Source: Chlorella sp. KRBP (lineage: Eukaryota; Chlorophyta; Trebouxiophyceae; Chlorellales; Chlorellaceae). Taken from it: DNA of 25,807 nucleotides. The translations under genes and the position numbers were made by a program. The stretch lies in contig QAXK01003192.1 of assembly GCA_004335735.1 (NCBI GenBank), positions 1 to 25,807 on the forward strand. The letters are read 5' to 3'. This document shows, piece after piece, positions 1-7,474 of the stretch. Position 1 is the stretch's first letter. Each line of letters opens with the position of its first letter. The notes under the pieces are model-generated. The model was not told where the DNA came from and searched no databases. It was given only the letters and a program-made list of their open reading frames with translations.

Positions 1-2004
1 CATCATCTGGGCCTCGAGGCCGCGCGGGTTGACGACCAGCCCGGCGTCGACGGCGATGACCGCCTTGGTGACCCGCGGGCCGGTGACGGCGTCGCGGATC
101 GTCCGGTTCACGGTCTCGGGCCGGGTGTCGAGCTCGACGAGCACGGCGGTCGCACCCTTGTACTCGGTGTGCACCGCGATGCCCTGGGTCACGCCCTTGG
201 GCAGCGACCGGCCCCAGCCGCCCGCCTTCGCGACCGCCTCGAGGCACCGCCTCGCCTTGGCGTTCTTGAGGAAGGACATCCGGAACGCGTACGGGTCCTT
301 GCCGAGCCGCTTGGCGATCTGGTCGACGGCGAGCTCGTTGGCGCACGCGACGTCCGGGCTGTAGATGTTGCGCATGCTGCCGGTGTTGAACCGGGTGTCG
401 ACCTCGTTGAGCAGCTGGGTGACGACCCCGAAGTTGTACGGCAGCTCCTGGGTCAGCGTGAAGATCGACTGCGAGAGACCGAGACCGCCGAGGTTGGCGG
501 GCAGCTCCGCGGCCAGCGCGGTGAGCCGCTCCCCCAGCCCGTGACCGAAGTCGGTGACGACGCTCGTGTGCCGCTGCTCGAAGGTCAGTACCTGGCCGGC
601 GAGCATCGTCGCCCGCACGCGCGAGGTGGCCATCGGGTGCACGCGCCCCTGGCGGGGCTCGTCGGCCCGGTGCCACATGAGCTTGACGGGCTTGCCCATC
701 GCCTTCGAGATGATGGCCGCCTCGGTGGCTGCGTCGCCGAACAGCTTGTGCCCGAACGACCCCCCACCGGTGACGACGTTGACCTCGACCTTCGAGGCGG
801 GCAGCCCGACGGCCTTGGCGATGTCGCGCTGGGCGACGATCGGGGCCTTGAGGCCGGCCCACACGGTGGCGCGGTCCGGGCGCACGTCGGCGATCGCGCA
901 GTTCGGCTCCAGCGCAGCGCTGCTGCGGAACATGAACTCGACGCGCAGGTCGAGGGTGCTCGCGAGGATCGGCACCTTCGGGACGACCATCGGCAGCTCG
1001 GCGCGCTTGAGCTCGGCGAGGATCGACTCGTCGTCCTCCCCCTCGACGGAGCCGCCCTTCCAGTCCACGTCCAGGGCCCGCACCGCGTCGATGCACTGCC
1101 CGAAGGTCTCGGCGCGCACGGCGACACCGGTGCCCACGAGCACGACGTCGGTGACGCCCGGCATCGCCCGCACGGCGGCGGCGTTGCGGACCGACCGGGG
1201 CGAGCCGTTGAGCGTCGGCGGGCGGCACACCATCGTCGGCAGCGCCCCCTCGACCTCGAGGTCCATCGTGAACTGCTTGCGCCCGGTGACGGCGGCGAGC
1301 GCGTCGTCGCGGTTCCGGGCCGTCCCGATGACCGAGAACTCCTTGCGCGGGGTCAGCGACACCTCGACGGCGACGTCCTCGGTGCTGGCGGCGAGCCGCG
1401 CGAGCTGGCCGTAGGTGAGGCTCGTCCCGGTCGGGCCCGTCACGACACCCGACTTCGCGACGAGCGCGGAGACCTGGGCGCCGAGCTCGGTGGCGGCGGC
1501 GCGCAGGAGGGCCCCCCGGGCCGTCGCGGCCGCGACGCGGATCGGGGTGAACATCGACTGCATGGTGTTCGAGCCGCCGGTCAGCTGGTTGAAGACCAGC
1601 TCCGGGCGGGCCTTGGCGAGGGTGACCCGGACCTTGTCGAGGGGCAGGTCGAGCTCCTCGGCGATGAGCATGGCCGCGGCCGTCGTGATGCCCTGGCCGA
1701 CCTCCATCCGCGGGATCGCGAAGTGCGCCACGCCCTCCTCGTCGAGGTCGATCCGGATCAGCTGCGAGGTCGGCAGCGCCGACTGGGTCTGCAGGTCACC
1801 GAGGTCGTAGAGCTCCGGCACCTGCGGCGGGCTCGGGACGGCGGCCGCGGCGGGCTCGGCGCCGAGCGTGAGGTCGGCGGCCACGGAGAGCGTGCCCCCG
1901 GCGAGGACCCAGCCGATGAGGCTGCGCCGTCGCACGCCGGGCCTCTCCGGCGCCGGGGCTCCGTCGTCACGCAGTACGGGGCGGGCGGTGCGGGCAGTCG
2001 TCAT
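1..2004 (-). CDS. Xanthine dehydrogenase/IorB-family molybdopterin-binding subunit (3' end beyond window)
   Basis: I translated this minus-strand frame directly: 668 codons are visible and the frame is still open at base 1, so the C-terminus is missing. The family (IorB-like single large subunits of molybdenum hydroxylases) binds molybdopterin cytosine dinucleotide and oxidises aldehydes or N-heterocycles. Seen: an N-terminal twin-arginine signal (RRRSLIG near residue 26, then a hydrophobic stretch ending in AAAA), so export by Tat is likely. Also seen are the conserved GGGSFGHKLFGD segment followed by EAAIISKAMGKPVKLMWHRADEP, typical of the cofactor-binding domains. Members are usually 700-780 residues, so roughly 50-100 are lost, including the region of the catalytic glutamate. 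ATG at 2004 is preceded by GGAAGG at good spacing. The usual 2Fe-2S partner is not upstream (a divergent gene lies there), so it should lie downstream, outside the window. Substrate unknown. Confidence 0.9.
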   Translation of the reverse strand, partial: MTTARTARPVLRDDGAPAPERPGVRRRSLIGWVLAGGTLSVAADLTLGAEPAAAAVPSPPQVPELYDLGDLQTQSALPTSQLIRIDLDEEGVAHFAIPRMEVGQGITTAAAMLIAEELDLPLDKVRVTLAKARPELVFNQLTGGSNTMQSMFTPIRVAAATARGALLRAAATELGAQVSALVAKSGVVTGPTGTSLTYGQLARLAASTEDVAVEVSLTPRKEFSVIGTARNRDDALAAVTGRKQFTMDLEVEGALPTMVCRPPTLNGSPRSVRNAAAVRAMPGVTDVVLVGTGVAVRAETFGQCIDAVRALDVDWKGGSVEGEDDESILAELKRAELPMVVPKVPILASTLDLRVEFMFRSSAALEPNCAIADVRPDRATVWAGLKAPIVAQRDIAKAVGLPASKVEVNVVTGGGSFGHKLFGDAATEAAIISKAMGKPVKLMWHRADEPRQGRVHPMATSRVRATMLAGQVLTFEQRHTSVVTDFGHGLGERLTALAAELPANLGGLGLSQSIFTLTQELPYNFGVVTQLLNEVDTRFNTGSMRNIYSPDVACANELAVDQIAKRLGKDPYAFRMSFLKNAKARRCLEAVAKAGGWGRSLPKGVTQGIAVHTEYKGATAVLVELDTRPETVNRTIRDAVTGPRVTKAVIAVDAGLVVNPRGLEAQMM

Positions 2005-2021
2005 CGGCCTGTCCTTCCTGG

Positions 2022-2068
2022 GGTCCCGACCGAGCACGTCGTCGTGCCGCAGGGGGGAAGTCGGGACC
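2022..2068 (-). promoter_or_regulatory. Nested hairpin in the leader of the molybdopterin enzyme
   Basis: A perfect 9-bp inverted repeat (GGTCCCGAC 2022-2030, GTCGGGACC 2060-2068) encloses a second 5-bp stem with a 4-nt loop (GCACG 2034-2038, CGTGC 2043-2047). On the minus strand this lies in the leader of the gene starting at 2004, ending just before its GGAAGG ribosome-binding site. It could be an RNA control element or a protein-binding site. I recognise no known riboswitch. Confidence 0.45.
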
Positions 2069-2128
2069 ACGCGGGTACCTCGCGTTCGGAGCGCCCCGGC
2101 CGGGTGGATTGGTCGGCGGGCCGAATCC

Positions 2129-2154
2129 GGCCGACCGGCGGACGTCGGTCGGCC
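2129..2154. promoter_or_regulatory. Palindrome in the yyaL-like promoter region
   Basis: GGCCGACCG (2129-2137) and CGGTCGGCC (2146-2154) form a perfect 9-bp inverted repeat with an 8-nt spacer. It covers the expected -35/spacer zone of the promoter proposed at 2157-2162, so a repressor site is a reasonable inference. A related GGTCGGC lies just upstream (2121-2127). Confidence 0.4.
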
Positions 2155-2156
2155 CG

Positions 2157-2162
2157 TACGGT
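2157..2162 (+). promoter_or_regulatory. -10 element (TACGGT) of a probable leaderless promoter
   Basis: TACGGT fits the actinobacterial TANNNT -10 consensus. Its last base is 7 nt before the A of the ATG at 2169, which is the spacing expected if transcription starts on the start codon itself. The gene has no good Shine-Dalgarno sequence, which agrees with a leaderless mRNA. No clear -35 is visible. Confidence 0.45.
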
Positions 2163-2168
2163 GGGCCG

Positions 2169-4160
2169 ATGGCGAACCGGCTCGCGGCCTCCCTCTCCCC
2201 CTACCTGCTCCAGCACGCCGACAACCCCGTCGACTGGTGGGAGTGGGGCGAGGAGGCCTTCGCCGAGGCCCGCCGCCGCGACGTCCCGGTCCTGCTCTCC
2301 GTCGGGTACGCCGCGTGCCACTGGTGCCACGTCATGGCCCACGAGTCCTTCGAGGACGAGGAGGTCGCCCGGGTCCTCCTCGAGGGGTTCGTCGCCGTCA
2401 AGGTCGACCGGGAGGAGCGTCCCGACGTCGACGCGGTCTACATGGCCGCGACGACCGCGCTGACCGGGCACGGCGGCTGGCCGATGACCTGCCTCCTGAC
2501 GCCGGACGGCGACCCGTTCTTCGCCGGCACCTACCTCCCCCGCCAGCACTTCCTCGCGCTGCTCGACAACGCGTCCCGGGCGTGGAGCGAGCAGCGTGCC
2601 CAGGTCGAGGCCTCCGGTGAGCACGTGGCCCGGCGGCTGCGGGAGGTCACCGGCCCCCCGGCCCCCGCGCCCGTCCCCCCGGACGTCCTCGACCGCGCGG
2701 TCGCCCGGCTGCGCACCGACCACGACGACGCCCGGGGCGGCTTCGGAGGAGCACCGAAGTTCCCGCCGTCGATGGTGCTCGAGTTCCTGCTGCGCCACCA
2801 CGCCCGCACCGGCTCGGCGGACGCCCTGGCGATGGCGCGCGCCACGTGCGCGGCGATGGCCCGGGGCGGGATGTACGACCAGCTGGGCGGCGGGTTCGCG
2901 CGCTACGCCGTCGACGCCGGGTGGGTCGTCCCCCACTTCGAGAAGATGCTCTACGACAACGCCCTGCTGCTGCGCGTGTACGCGCACCTGTGGCGCGCGA
3001 CCGGCGACCCGCTCGCCCGCCGGGTGGCCGAGGAGAGCGCCGACTTCCTCGTCCGTGACCTCGCCACCCCCGAGGGTGCCTTCGCCTCGGCGCTCGACGC
3101 GGACACCGTCGTCGACGGCCACTCGCACGAGGGGCTGACGTACGCGTGGACGCCCGCCCAGCTCGAGGAGGTCCTGGGCGCCGAGGACGGGGCGCGGGCC
3201 GCGGCGCTGCTGGCGGTCACCCCCGAGGGCACCTTCGAGCACGGCACCTCGACCCTGCAGCTGCCGGCCGACCCCGACGACCCCGCCTGGTGGTCGGCCG
3301 CGCGCGCCCGGCTGCTCGCTGCCCGCGGGGAGCGGCCGCAGCCGGCCCGCGACGACAAGGTCGTCACGGCCTGGAACGGGCTGGCCGTCGCCGCACTCGC
3401 GGACGCCGGCGCCCTCCTCGGGCGTCCCGACCTCGTCGAGGCCGCGGCGTGCGCAGCGGCCCACGTCCTCGACACCCACGTCGTCGACGGCGTGCTGCGT
3501 CGCACCTCGCGCGCCGGGGTGGTCTCGGCCGCGCCCGGCGTGCTCGACGACCACGGCGACCTCGCCGAGGGCCTGCTCGCCCTGCACCAGGCGACCGGTG
3601 ACCCGCGCTGGCTCACGGCGGCCGGGGACGTCCTCGACCGGGCCCTCGAGCGGTTCGTCGACGCCGACGGCACCCTCCACGACACCGCCCACGACGCCCC
3701 GGCGCTGTTCGCCCGCCCGGCGGCCCGCACCGACGGCGCCGAGCCGTGCGGGGCGTCGGCGCTGGCCGGGGCGCTCCTCACGCACGCGGCCCTCACCGGC
3801 ACGTCGGGGCACCGTGAGGCCGCCGACGGGGCCCTCGCCGCGTGCGGGTCGGTCGCGTCCGGCGAGCCGCGCTTCGCGGGATGGACGCTGGCCGTCGCCG
3901 AGGCCGCGCTCGCCGGGCCGCTGCAGGTCGCGGTCGTCGGCTCCGGGCCGGACGCCGAGGAGCTGCTCGCCGAGGTGCGGGCGTCGTCGTCACCGGGCCT
4001 GGTCCACGTGGCCGGCGAACCCGACGCCCCGGGGGTGCCCCTGCTCGCCGACCGTCCGCTCGTCGACGGCGGGCCCGCGGCCTACGTGTGCCGGGGGTTC
4101 GTCTGCGACCGCCCCGTCACCGGCGCCGAGGCCCTGCGCGCGGCGCTCGGGCGGGCCTGA
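2169..4160 (+). CDS. Thioredoxin-domain protein, YyaL/SSP411 (DUF255) family
   Basis: 663 residues, the normal length for this widespread family of unsettled function. The N-terminal part is a thioredoxin-like domain opening with the family signature (NRLAASLSPYLLQHADNPVDWWEW) and carrying a CHWC motif at residues 50-53, followed by KVDREERPDVD and GHGGWPM. The rest (about 170 onward) is the alpha/alpha-barrel region shared with N-acylglucosamine 2-epimerase-like proteins, with GGMYDQLGGGFARY and the VPHFEKMLYDNA block. No signal peptide, so it is probably cytosolic. ATG at 2169 is chosen because the family signature begins there; an upstream in-frame start at 2109 would add 20 unrelated residues and run through the promoter palindrome. 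It is transcribed alone, divergent from the molybdopterin enzyme, and is followed by a hairpin. Confidence 0.93.
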   Translation: MANRLAASLSPYLLQHADNPVDWWEWGEEAFAEARRRDVPVLLSVGYAACHWCHVMAHESFEDEEVARVLLEGFVAVKVDREERPDVDAVYMAATTALTGHGGWPMTCLLTPDGDPFFAGTYLPRQHFLALLDNASRAWSEQRAQVEASGEHVARRLREVTGPPAPAPVPPDVLDRAVARLRTDHDDARGGFGGAPKFPPSMVLEFLLRHHARTGSADALAMARATCAAMARGGMYDQLGGGFARYAVDAGWVVPHFEKMLYDNALLLRVYAHLWRATGDPLARRVAEESADFLVRDLATPEGAFASALDADTVVDGHSHEGLTYAWTPAQLEEVLGAEDGARAAALLAVTPEGTFEHGTSTLQLPADPDDPAWWSAARARLLAARGERPQPARDDKVVTAWNGLAVAALADAGALLGRPDLVEAAACAAAHVLDTHVVDGVLRRTSRAGVVSAAPGVLDDHGDLAEGLLALHQATGDPRWLTAAGDVLDRALERFVDADGTLHDTAHDAPALFARPAARTDGAEPCGASALAGALLTHAALTGTSGHREAADGALAACGSVASGEPRFAGWTLAVAEAALAGPLQVAVVGSGPDAEELLAEVRASSSPGLVHVAGEPDAPGVPLLADRPLVDGGPAAYVCRGFVCDRPVTGAEALRAALGRA

Positions 4161-4171
4161 CCCCCGGGGGC

Positions 4172-4213
4172 CCGCCCCACGGGGTGGTCCGTGACCCCCG
4201 CGCCGTGGGGCGG
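4172..4213 (+). terminator. Hairpin terminator candidate after the yyaL-like gene
   Basis: CCGCCCCACGG (4172-4182) and CCGTGGGGCGG (4203-4213) are a perfect 11-bp inverted repeat with a 20-nt loop, starting 11 bp after the stop codon. There is no T-tract, as is common for candidate terminators in high-GC actinobacteria. Confidence 0.5.
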
Positions 4214-4600
4214 CCCCGCGGACACCGGGAGGCACAGAGGGAAGGCGACCTTCGCTCTCGCGCCGGCCACCGCCGTCCCGGCGTCCGCCGACCCGTCGCC
4301 GCCCGCGAGGGACGGGGGCGGGCCGAGCGACTCGTGCGCACGGCACACGACCCGCTGGGTCTCGAGGCGCACCGTGGCTCCGGGGGCGGGCCCGGACACG
4401 GCGCAGGGGGCGCCGAGATGGTTCGGGAGGGGCTGCGAGGCGGTGTCGTCGGGGCGCCGGGTCACGGCGGGGTGCTCGGGCGACCGCGAGCCGGCCCGGT
4501 GCGGGGCGGCGTGCCGGCCGGACCGGTCGGGCGGGTCACGCCCCCGGTGCGGGTCCGCTGCGGTCGAGACATGACACAGCCTCGGTGCTCGGGCCGGGGT

Positions 4601-4644
4601 CCCCTGCTAGAGCCCGGCTGAACGGCCCGAGACTAGCAGCGGGG
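4601..4644. repeat. Interrupted inverted repeat containing CTAG
   Basis: CCCCTGCTAG (4601-4610) pairs with CTAGCAGCGGGG (4633-4644): TGCTAG pairs with CTAGCA, then a 2-nt bulge (GC), then CCCC with GGGG. The inside is also GC-rich and partly self-complementary. It sits in the convergent gap and may be a bidirectional terminator or part of a small structured RNA. Function unknown. Confidence 0.35.
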
Positions 4645-4670
4645 ACGCCCGCCCGACAGGGCTCGATCGG

Positions 4671-4697
4671 GCCCCCGCCGGGCCCGGTCGCGGGGGC
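4671..4697 (-). terminator. Hairpin terminator candidate after apbE
   Basis: GCCCCCGC (4671-4678) and GCGGGGGC (4690-4697) form an 8-bp perfect stem with an 11-nt loop. On the minus strand it begins 1 bp after the apbE stop codon (4699-4701), closing the three-gene flavin operon. No T-tract. Confidence 0.5.
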
Positions 4698-4698
4698 G

Positions 4699-5478
4699 TC
4701 AGAGGGTGACGAGCCGGTACTCGGCGTCACGCTCCGGCAGCAGCCCCGCGACCCGCTCCGGGTCGACCCAGGCGGCCGTGGCCCAGACGTCGGCCCAGAG
4801 GAGGTCGGGCCCGACGACCGTGCTCGAGCCCGGCCGGGTGACGGGGCGGCCGGTGCGCGGGTCGAGCACGTGGCCCCCGCGCGCGGCCGCTCCGGAGGTG
4901 GCGACCGCGCCGCGGCGCAGCGTCACGACGTCGGCCACCCGTCCCGGGCGGGCGGGGTCCTCGAGGCCGATCCGCCACGACGGAGCCGTCGCCTGCGGGC
5001 CGCGTCCCGCGCCGACGACGACGTCGCCGCCGGCTCCGATGCCGTAGGCCACCTCCGGGACGACGTCCAGGTGCGCCGCGGCACCGGCGACCGCCCACCC
5101 CTTGACGAGGCCGGTCGGGTCGAAGACGAGCCGGCCGCCGGCCCGCGAGCGCCACGCACGGAAGAGCCCGTCGGTGCGCTCCTCGGCCTCGAGGGCCAGC
5201 TCGGTGACGTCGGCGACCCAGGCGTGGACCTCGTCGGTCTCGTGGTGCTGCAGGCGCAGCAGGTCGCTGTCCGCGCGCCACGTCGAGAGCACCGCGTCGA
5301 CCTTGCGCAGGTGGGCGAAGACCCGCCGGACGGCCGCCTCGACGTCCGGGCGGGTGGGCTCGACGGCCCGGACGTGCACGCTGACCGCGGTACCCATGAC
5401 GTGCTCGACCCAGGCGCGGCGGGCCAGCACCGGCGGCGGCGGGCCGGCCGGCGTCACGGGGATCTCGGCGGTGATCAC
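4699..5478 (-). CDS. apbE: ApbE-family FAD:protein FMN transferase
   Basis: 259 residues. The family splits FAD and attaches the FMN part to a Thr/Ser of an FMN-binding-domain protein. Family blocks are visible in order: MGTAVSVHV near the N-terminus, VDAVLSTWRADSDLLRL, FDPTGLVKGWAV (the usual DxGxxxKGxA block), GAGGDVVV, GAVATSG, HVLDPRTGRPV and the C-terminal ADVWATAAWV with the metal-binding Asp and Thr. The start chosen is GTG at 5478, which overlaps the stop of the FMN-binding gene as GTGA. An upstream in-frame ATG at 5643 would add an Arg/Pro-rich shadow of the neighbouring gene. With the GTG start there is no signal peptide or lipobox, although many ApbE proteins are exported or lipoproteins. 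It is the last gene of the operon, and its likely substrate is encoded immediately upstream. Confidence 0.92.
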   Translation of the reverse strand: MITAEIPVTPAGPPPPVLARRAWVEHVMGTAVSVHVRAVEPTRPDVEAAVRRVFAHLRKVDAVLSTWRADSDLLRLQHHETDEVHAWVADVTELALEAEERTDGLFRAWRSRAGGRLVFDPTGLVKGWAVAGAAAHLDVVPEVAYGIGAGGDVVVGAGRGPQATAPSWRIGLEDPARPGRVADVVTLRRGAVATSGAAARGGHVLDPRTGRPVTRPGSSTVVGPDLLWADVWATAAWVDPERVAGLLPERDAEYRLVTL

Positions 5479-6017
5479 AGGTTCGCCCGGTCGAGGGCGG
5501 ACTGGAGGGACTGGATGTACCCGTCCGACGTGTACGTCGCGCCGGAGACCATGTCGATGTCCGCGCTCTGGGCCTGGACGGCCTCGTCGTTGAGGATCGG
5601 CACGGCGTAGGAGTTGATCTCCTGGTCGCGGTGGTCGTTCCACGGCACCTGGGTGACGACCGACTTCGTGACCTTCCCGTCCGCGACGGTGATCTCCACC
5701 TGCACGGGGCCGAACCGGGTCTGCACGGCGTCCCCGGTGAAGGTGCCCGAGCCGCTGTCGGACCCGGAGCCGGAGCCGGTGCTGCCCGCGTCCGTCGACG
5801 GGGTGGGGGTCGGGGTGGCCGCATCGCCGGCGCCGGAGCCGGTCGAGCCGGAGTCGGTCGACCCCGGGTCGCCCGTCCCGCCGGCGCCGCTCGTCGACCC
5901 GTTGACGTCGCCGGCGGCGACGACGCCCGCGCCGCCGCTGTTCGTCGACGTGTGGTAGCTGAAGAGGAGGACCAGGGCCGAGAGCGTGCTCAGCAGCCAG
6001 GTGGTGATCCGTCGCAT
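5475..6017 (-). CDS. Exported FMN-binding-domain protein with flavinylation motif
   Basis: 180 residues. The N-terminus (MRRITTWLLSTLSALVLLFSY) is one hydrophobic segment, acting as a signal peptide or membrane anchor. Residues about 30-90 are a low-complexity Gly/Ser/Thr/Pro linker. Residues about 95-180 are the FMN_bind domain, ending in VSGATYTSDGYIQSLQSAL. Thr161 in the SGAT motif is the expected site of covalent FMN attachment by ApbE. So I infer a tethered extracytoplasmic flavin domain that takes electrons from the membrane reductase encoded 26 bp upstream. ATG at 6017 has GAAGGA upstream at good spacing. The final external electron acceptor cannot be read from the sequence. Confidence 0.92.
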   Translation of the reverse strand: MRRITTWLLSTLSALVLLFSYHTSTNSGGAGVVAAGDVNGSTSGAGGTGDPGSTDSGSTGSGAGDAATPTPTPSTDAGSTGSGSGSDSGSGTFTGDAVQTRFGPVQVEITVADGKVTKSVVTQVPWNDHRDQEINSYAVPILNDEAVQAQSADIDMVSGATYTSDGYIQSLQSALDRANL

Positions 6018-6043
6018 CGGGGTGTCCTTCGCGGTGGTGGTGG

Positions 6044-7474
6044 TCAGTAGGCGAAGCGCTCGAGGTGGATCGCGTCGGGCGCGGCTCCGGCCTCGAGCGC
6101 GGCGGTGCGCACGGCGTCCATCCAGCCGTCGGAGCCGCACACGTACACGTCGTGGTGGGCGAGGTCGGGGACGACCTCGAGGAGGGCGCCGGCGTCGGTG
6201 AGGTGGGCGGCCTGCTCGGGGAGCCAGCTCCGGCGGTCGCGGATGCGGTGGCCCTCGACGACGAGGTAGCGGGCGCCGCGCGCGGTCGCCAGGGCCCGCA
6301 GCTCGTCGGCGAGCACGGCCTCGGCCCGCGAGCGGACGCGGTGCACGACCGTGACGTCGCCGGGCGCCTGGGGCAGCTCCTCGAGGAGGGCGCGCATCGG
6401 GGTGATCCCGATGCCCGAGCCCATGAGCAGCACCTTGCGCCGGCCGCGGACCCCGCCGTGCATCCGGCCGTAGGGGCCCTCGACGAGGACGCGGGTGCCG
6501 GGTCGCAGGTCGGCGAGCCGGGCCGAGCCGTCGCCGACGTGCGCGGCGGTGAACCGCAGGGTGCTGCCGTCGGGCGCGGCGGAGACCGAGTAGGGGTTGG
6601 CTCGCGTCCACCCGGCGCCGTCGAGGAAGCGCCACTGGAGGAACTGGCCGGCGCGGACGGGCAGGTGCCGGACCCCCTCGCCGCCCACCGTGACCGTCGT
6701 GACCCCGGGGCCCTCCGCGCGCACCTCGAGCACCCGGATCGGCGAGCGCAGCGAGCGCCACAGCGGGACGCCGACCCGGAAGACGAGCACCGCGGCGGCC
6801 GTCGCCGACCACAGGCTCCACCAGAAGACGGTGGCGGCGGTGGAGTCGAGGAACTCCGCGCCCGTCCACAGCTGGTGCGGCAGGACCAGGCCCGCGCCGA
6901 GGTAGCCGTAGAGGTGGATGAGGTGCCAGGACTCGTAGCGCAGCCGGCGGCGGGCGCGCTTCACCGAGGTGACGACGACCATGACGAGCGCGAGCGTGCC
7001 GGCCCAGGCGAGGAGCATCCCGGGGTAGCTCACGGCGAGGTCCCACGTCGTGCCCCAGATGCCGAGCGGGCTCGCCGCGGCGTAGCCGAGGGTGATGAGC
7101 ACGATGTGTGCGATGAGGAGGCTGAAGGAGGTGAAGCCGACGAGCCGGTGGACGCGGGCCAGCTCGTCCTGCCCCCACGCCTGCTCGACCCACGGCACCC
7201 GGGCCATGAGGAGCACCTGCACGAGGAGCAGGGCCGAGGCGACGAGCCCGGTGAGCCGGCCGCTCGAGGTGAGCAGGCCGGTCCACGTGGCCATCTCCTG
7301 CACCCCACCGCCCTGGACCCAGAGCGCGACGACCCCGAGGAGCACCGCCCAGCCGGCCGCACCGGTCGCGTCGCGCCACCAGCGCGGCACCGGGCCGAGG
7401 GTGCGGCGGGTGGCCCGGCGGTGCGGTGTGGTGGCGGAGACCGCCTCGTCGGGCGTCGCCGTGCTCGTCGTCAT
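6044..7474 (-). CDS. Ferric-reductase-like membrane flavoprotein
   Basis: 476 residues. After a polar N-terminus of about 35 residues there are six hydrophobic helices (about 38-240). Histidines in helix 3 (HRLVGFTSFSLLIAH) and helix 5 (WHLIHLYGYLGAGLVLPHQ) fit a b-type haem pair, as in ferric-reductase-like domains. The C-terminal half is a ferredoxin-reductase module: RANPYSVSAAP for FAD binding, GPYGRMHG, MGSGIGITPMRALLEELP for NAD(P)H binding, and a C-terminal VYVCGSDGWMDAV with aromatic ending (ERFAY). Expected role: NAD(P)H to FAD to haem to the outer face of the membrane. It heads the operon with the FMN-binding protein (26-bp gap) and ApbE, whose context makes the flavinylated protein its likely electron acceptor. 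ATG at 7474 lacks a strong Shine-Dalgarno. Confidence 0.9.
   Translation of the reverse strand: MTTSTATPDEAVSATTPHRRATRRTLGPVPRWWRDATGAAGWAVLLGVVALWVQGGGVQEMATWTGLLTSSGRLTGLVASALLLVQVLLMARVPWVEQAWGQDELARVHRLVGFTSFSLLIAHIVLITLGYAAASPLGIWGTTWDLAVSYPGMLLAWAGTLALVMVVVTSVKRARRRLRYESWHLIHLYGYLGAGLVLPHQLWTGAEFLDSTAATVFWWSLWSATAAAVLVFRVGVPLWRSLRSPIRVLEVRAEGPGVTTVTVGGEGVRHLPVRAGQFLQWRFLDGAGWTRANPYSVSAAPDGSTLRFTAAHVGDGSARLADLRPGTRVLVEGPYGRMHGGVRGRRKVLLMGSGIGITPMRALLEELPQAPGDVTVVHRVRSRAEAVLADELRALATARGARYLVVEGHRIRDRRSWLPEQAAHLTDAGALLEVVPDLAHHDVYVCGSDGWMDAVRTAALEAGAAPDAIHLERFAY

Larger units (their letters stand above)
4161..4698. other. 538-bp convergent gap without a credible gene
   Basis: This gap lies between the 3' ends of two converging genes. 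Open frames exist on both strands, but their translations are Arg/Pro/Gly-rich, lack recognisable motifs and have no ribosome-binding sites. I looked for tmRNA, RNase P RNA, SRP RNA and tRNA signatures and saw none. It holds three inverted repeats (4172-4213, 4601-4644, 4671-4697), described separately. The 4215-4600 stretch shows nothing I can interpret. Confidence 0.6.

Noticed and set aside
169..2463. Long + strand open frames opposite the molybdopterin gene
   Set aside because: They are antisense to a continuous, motif-bearing minus-strand gene, have low-complexity translations and no ribosome-binding sites.
4191..4574. Possible 127-residue + strand gene in the convergent gap
   Set aside because: No recognisable motif, no ribosome-binding site, unusual amino-acid make-up and no matching codon bias; several equally long frames overlap it on the other strand.
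4161..4698. FMN or other known riboswitch in the convergent gap
   Set aside because: It lies downstream of both neighbouring genes and does not show the conserved bases of the RFN element, cobalamin element or other classes I know.
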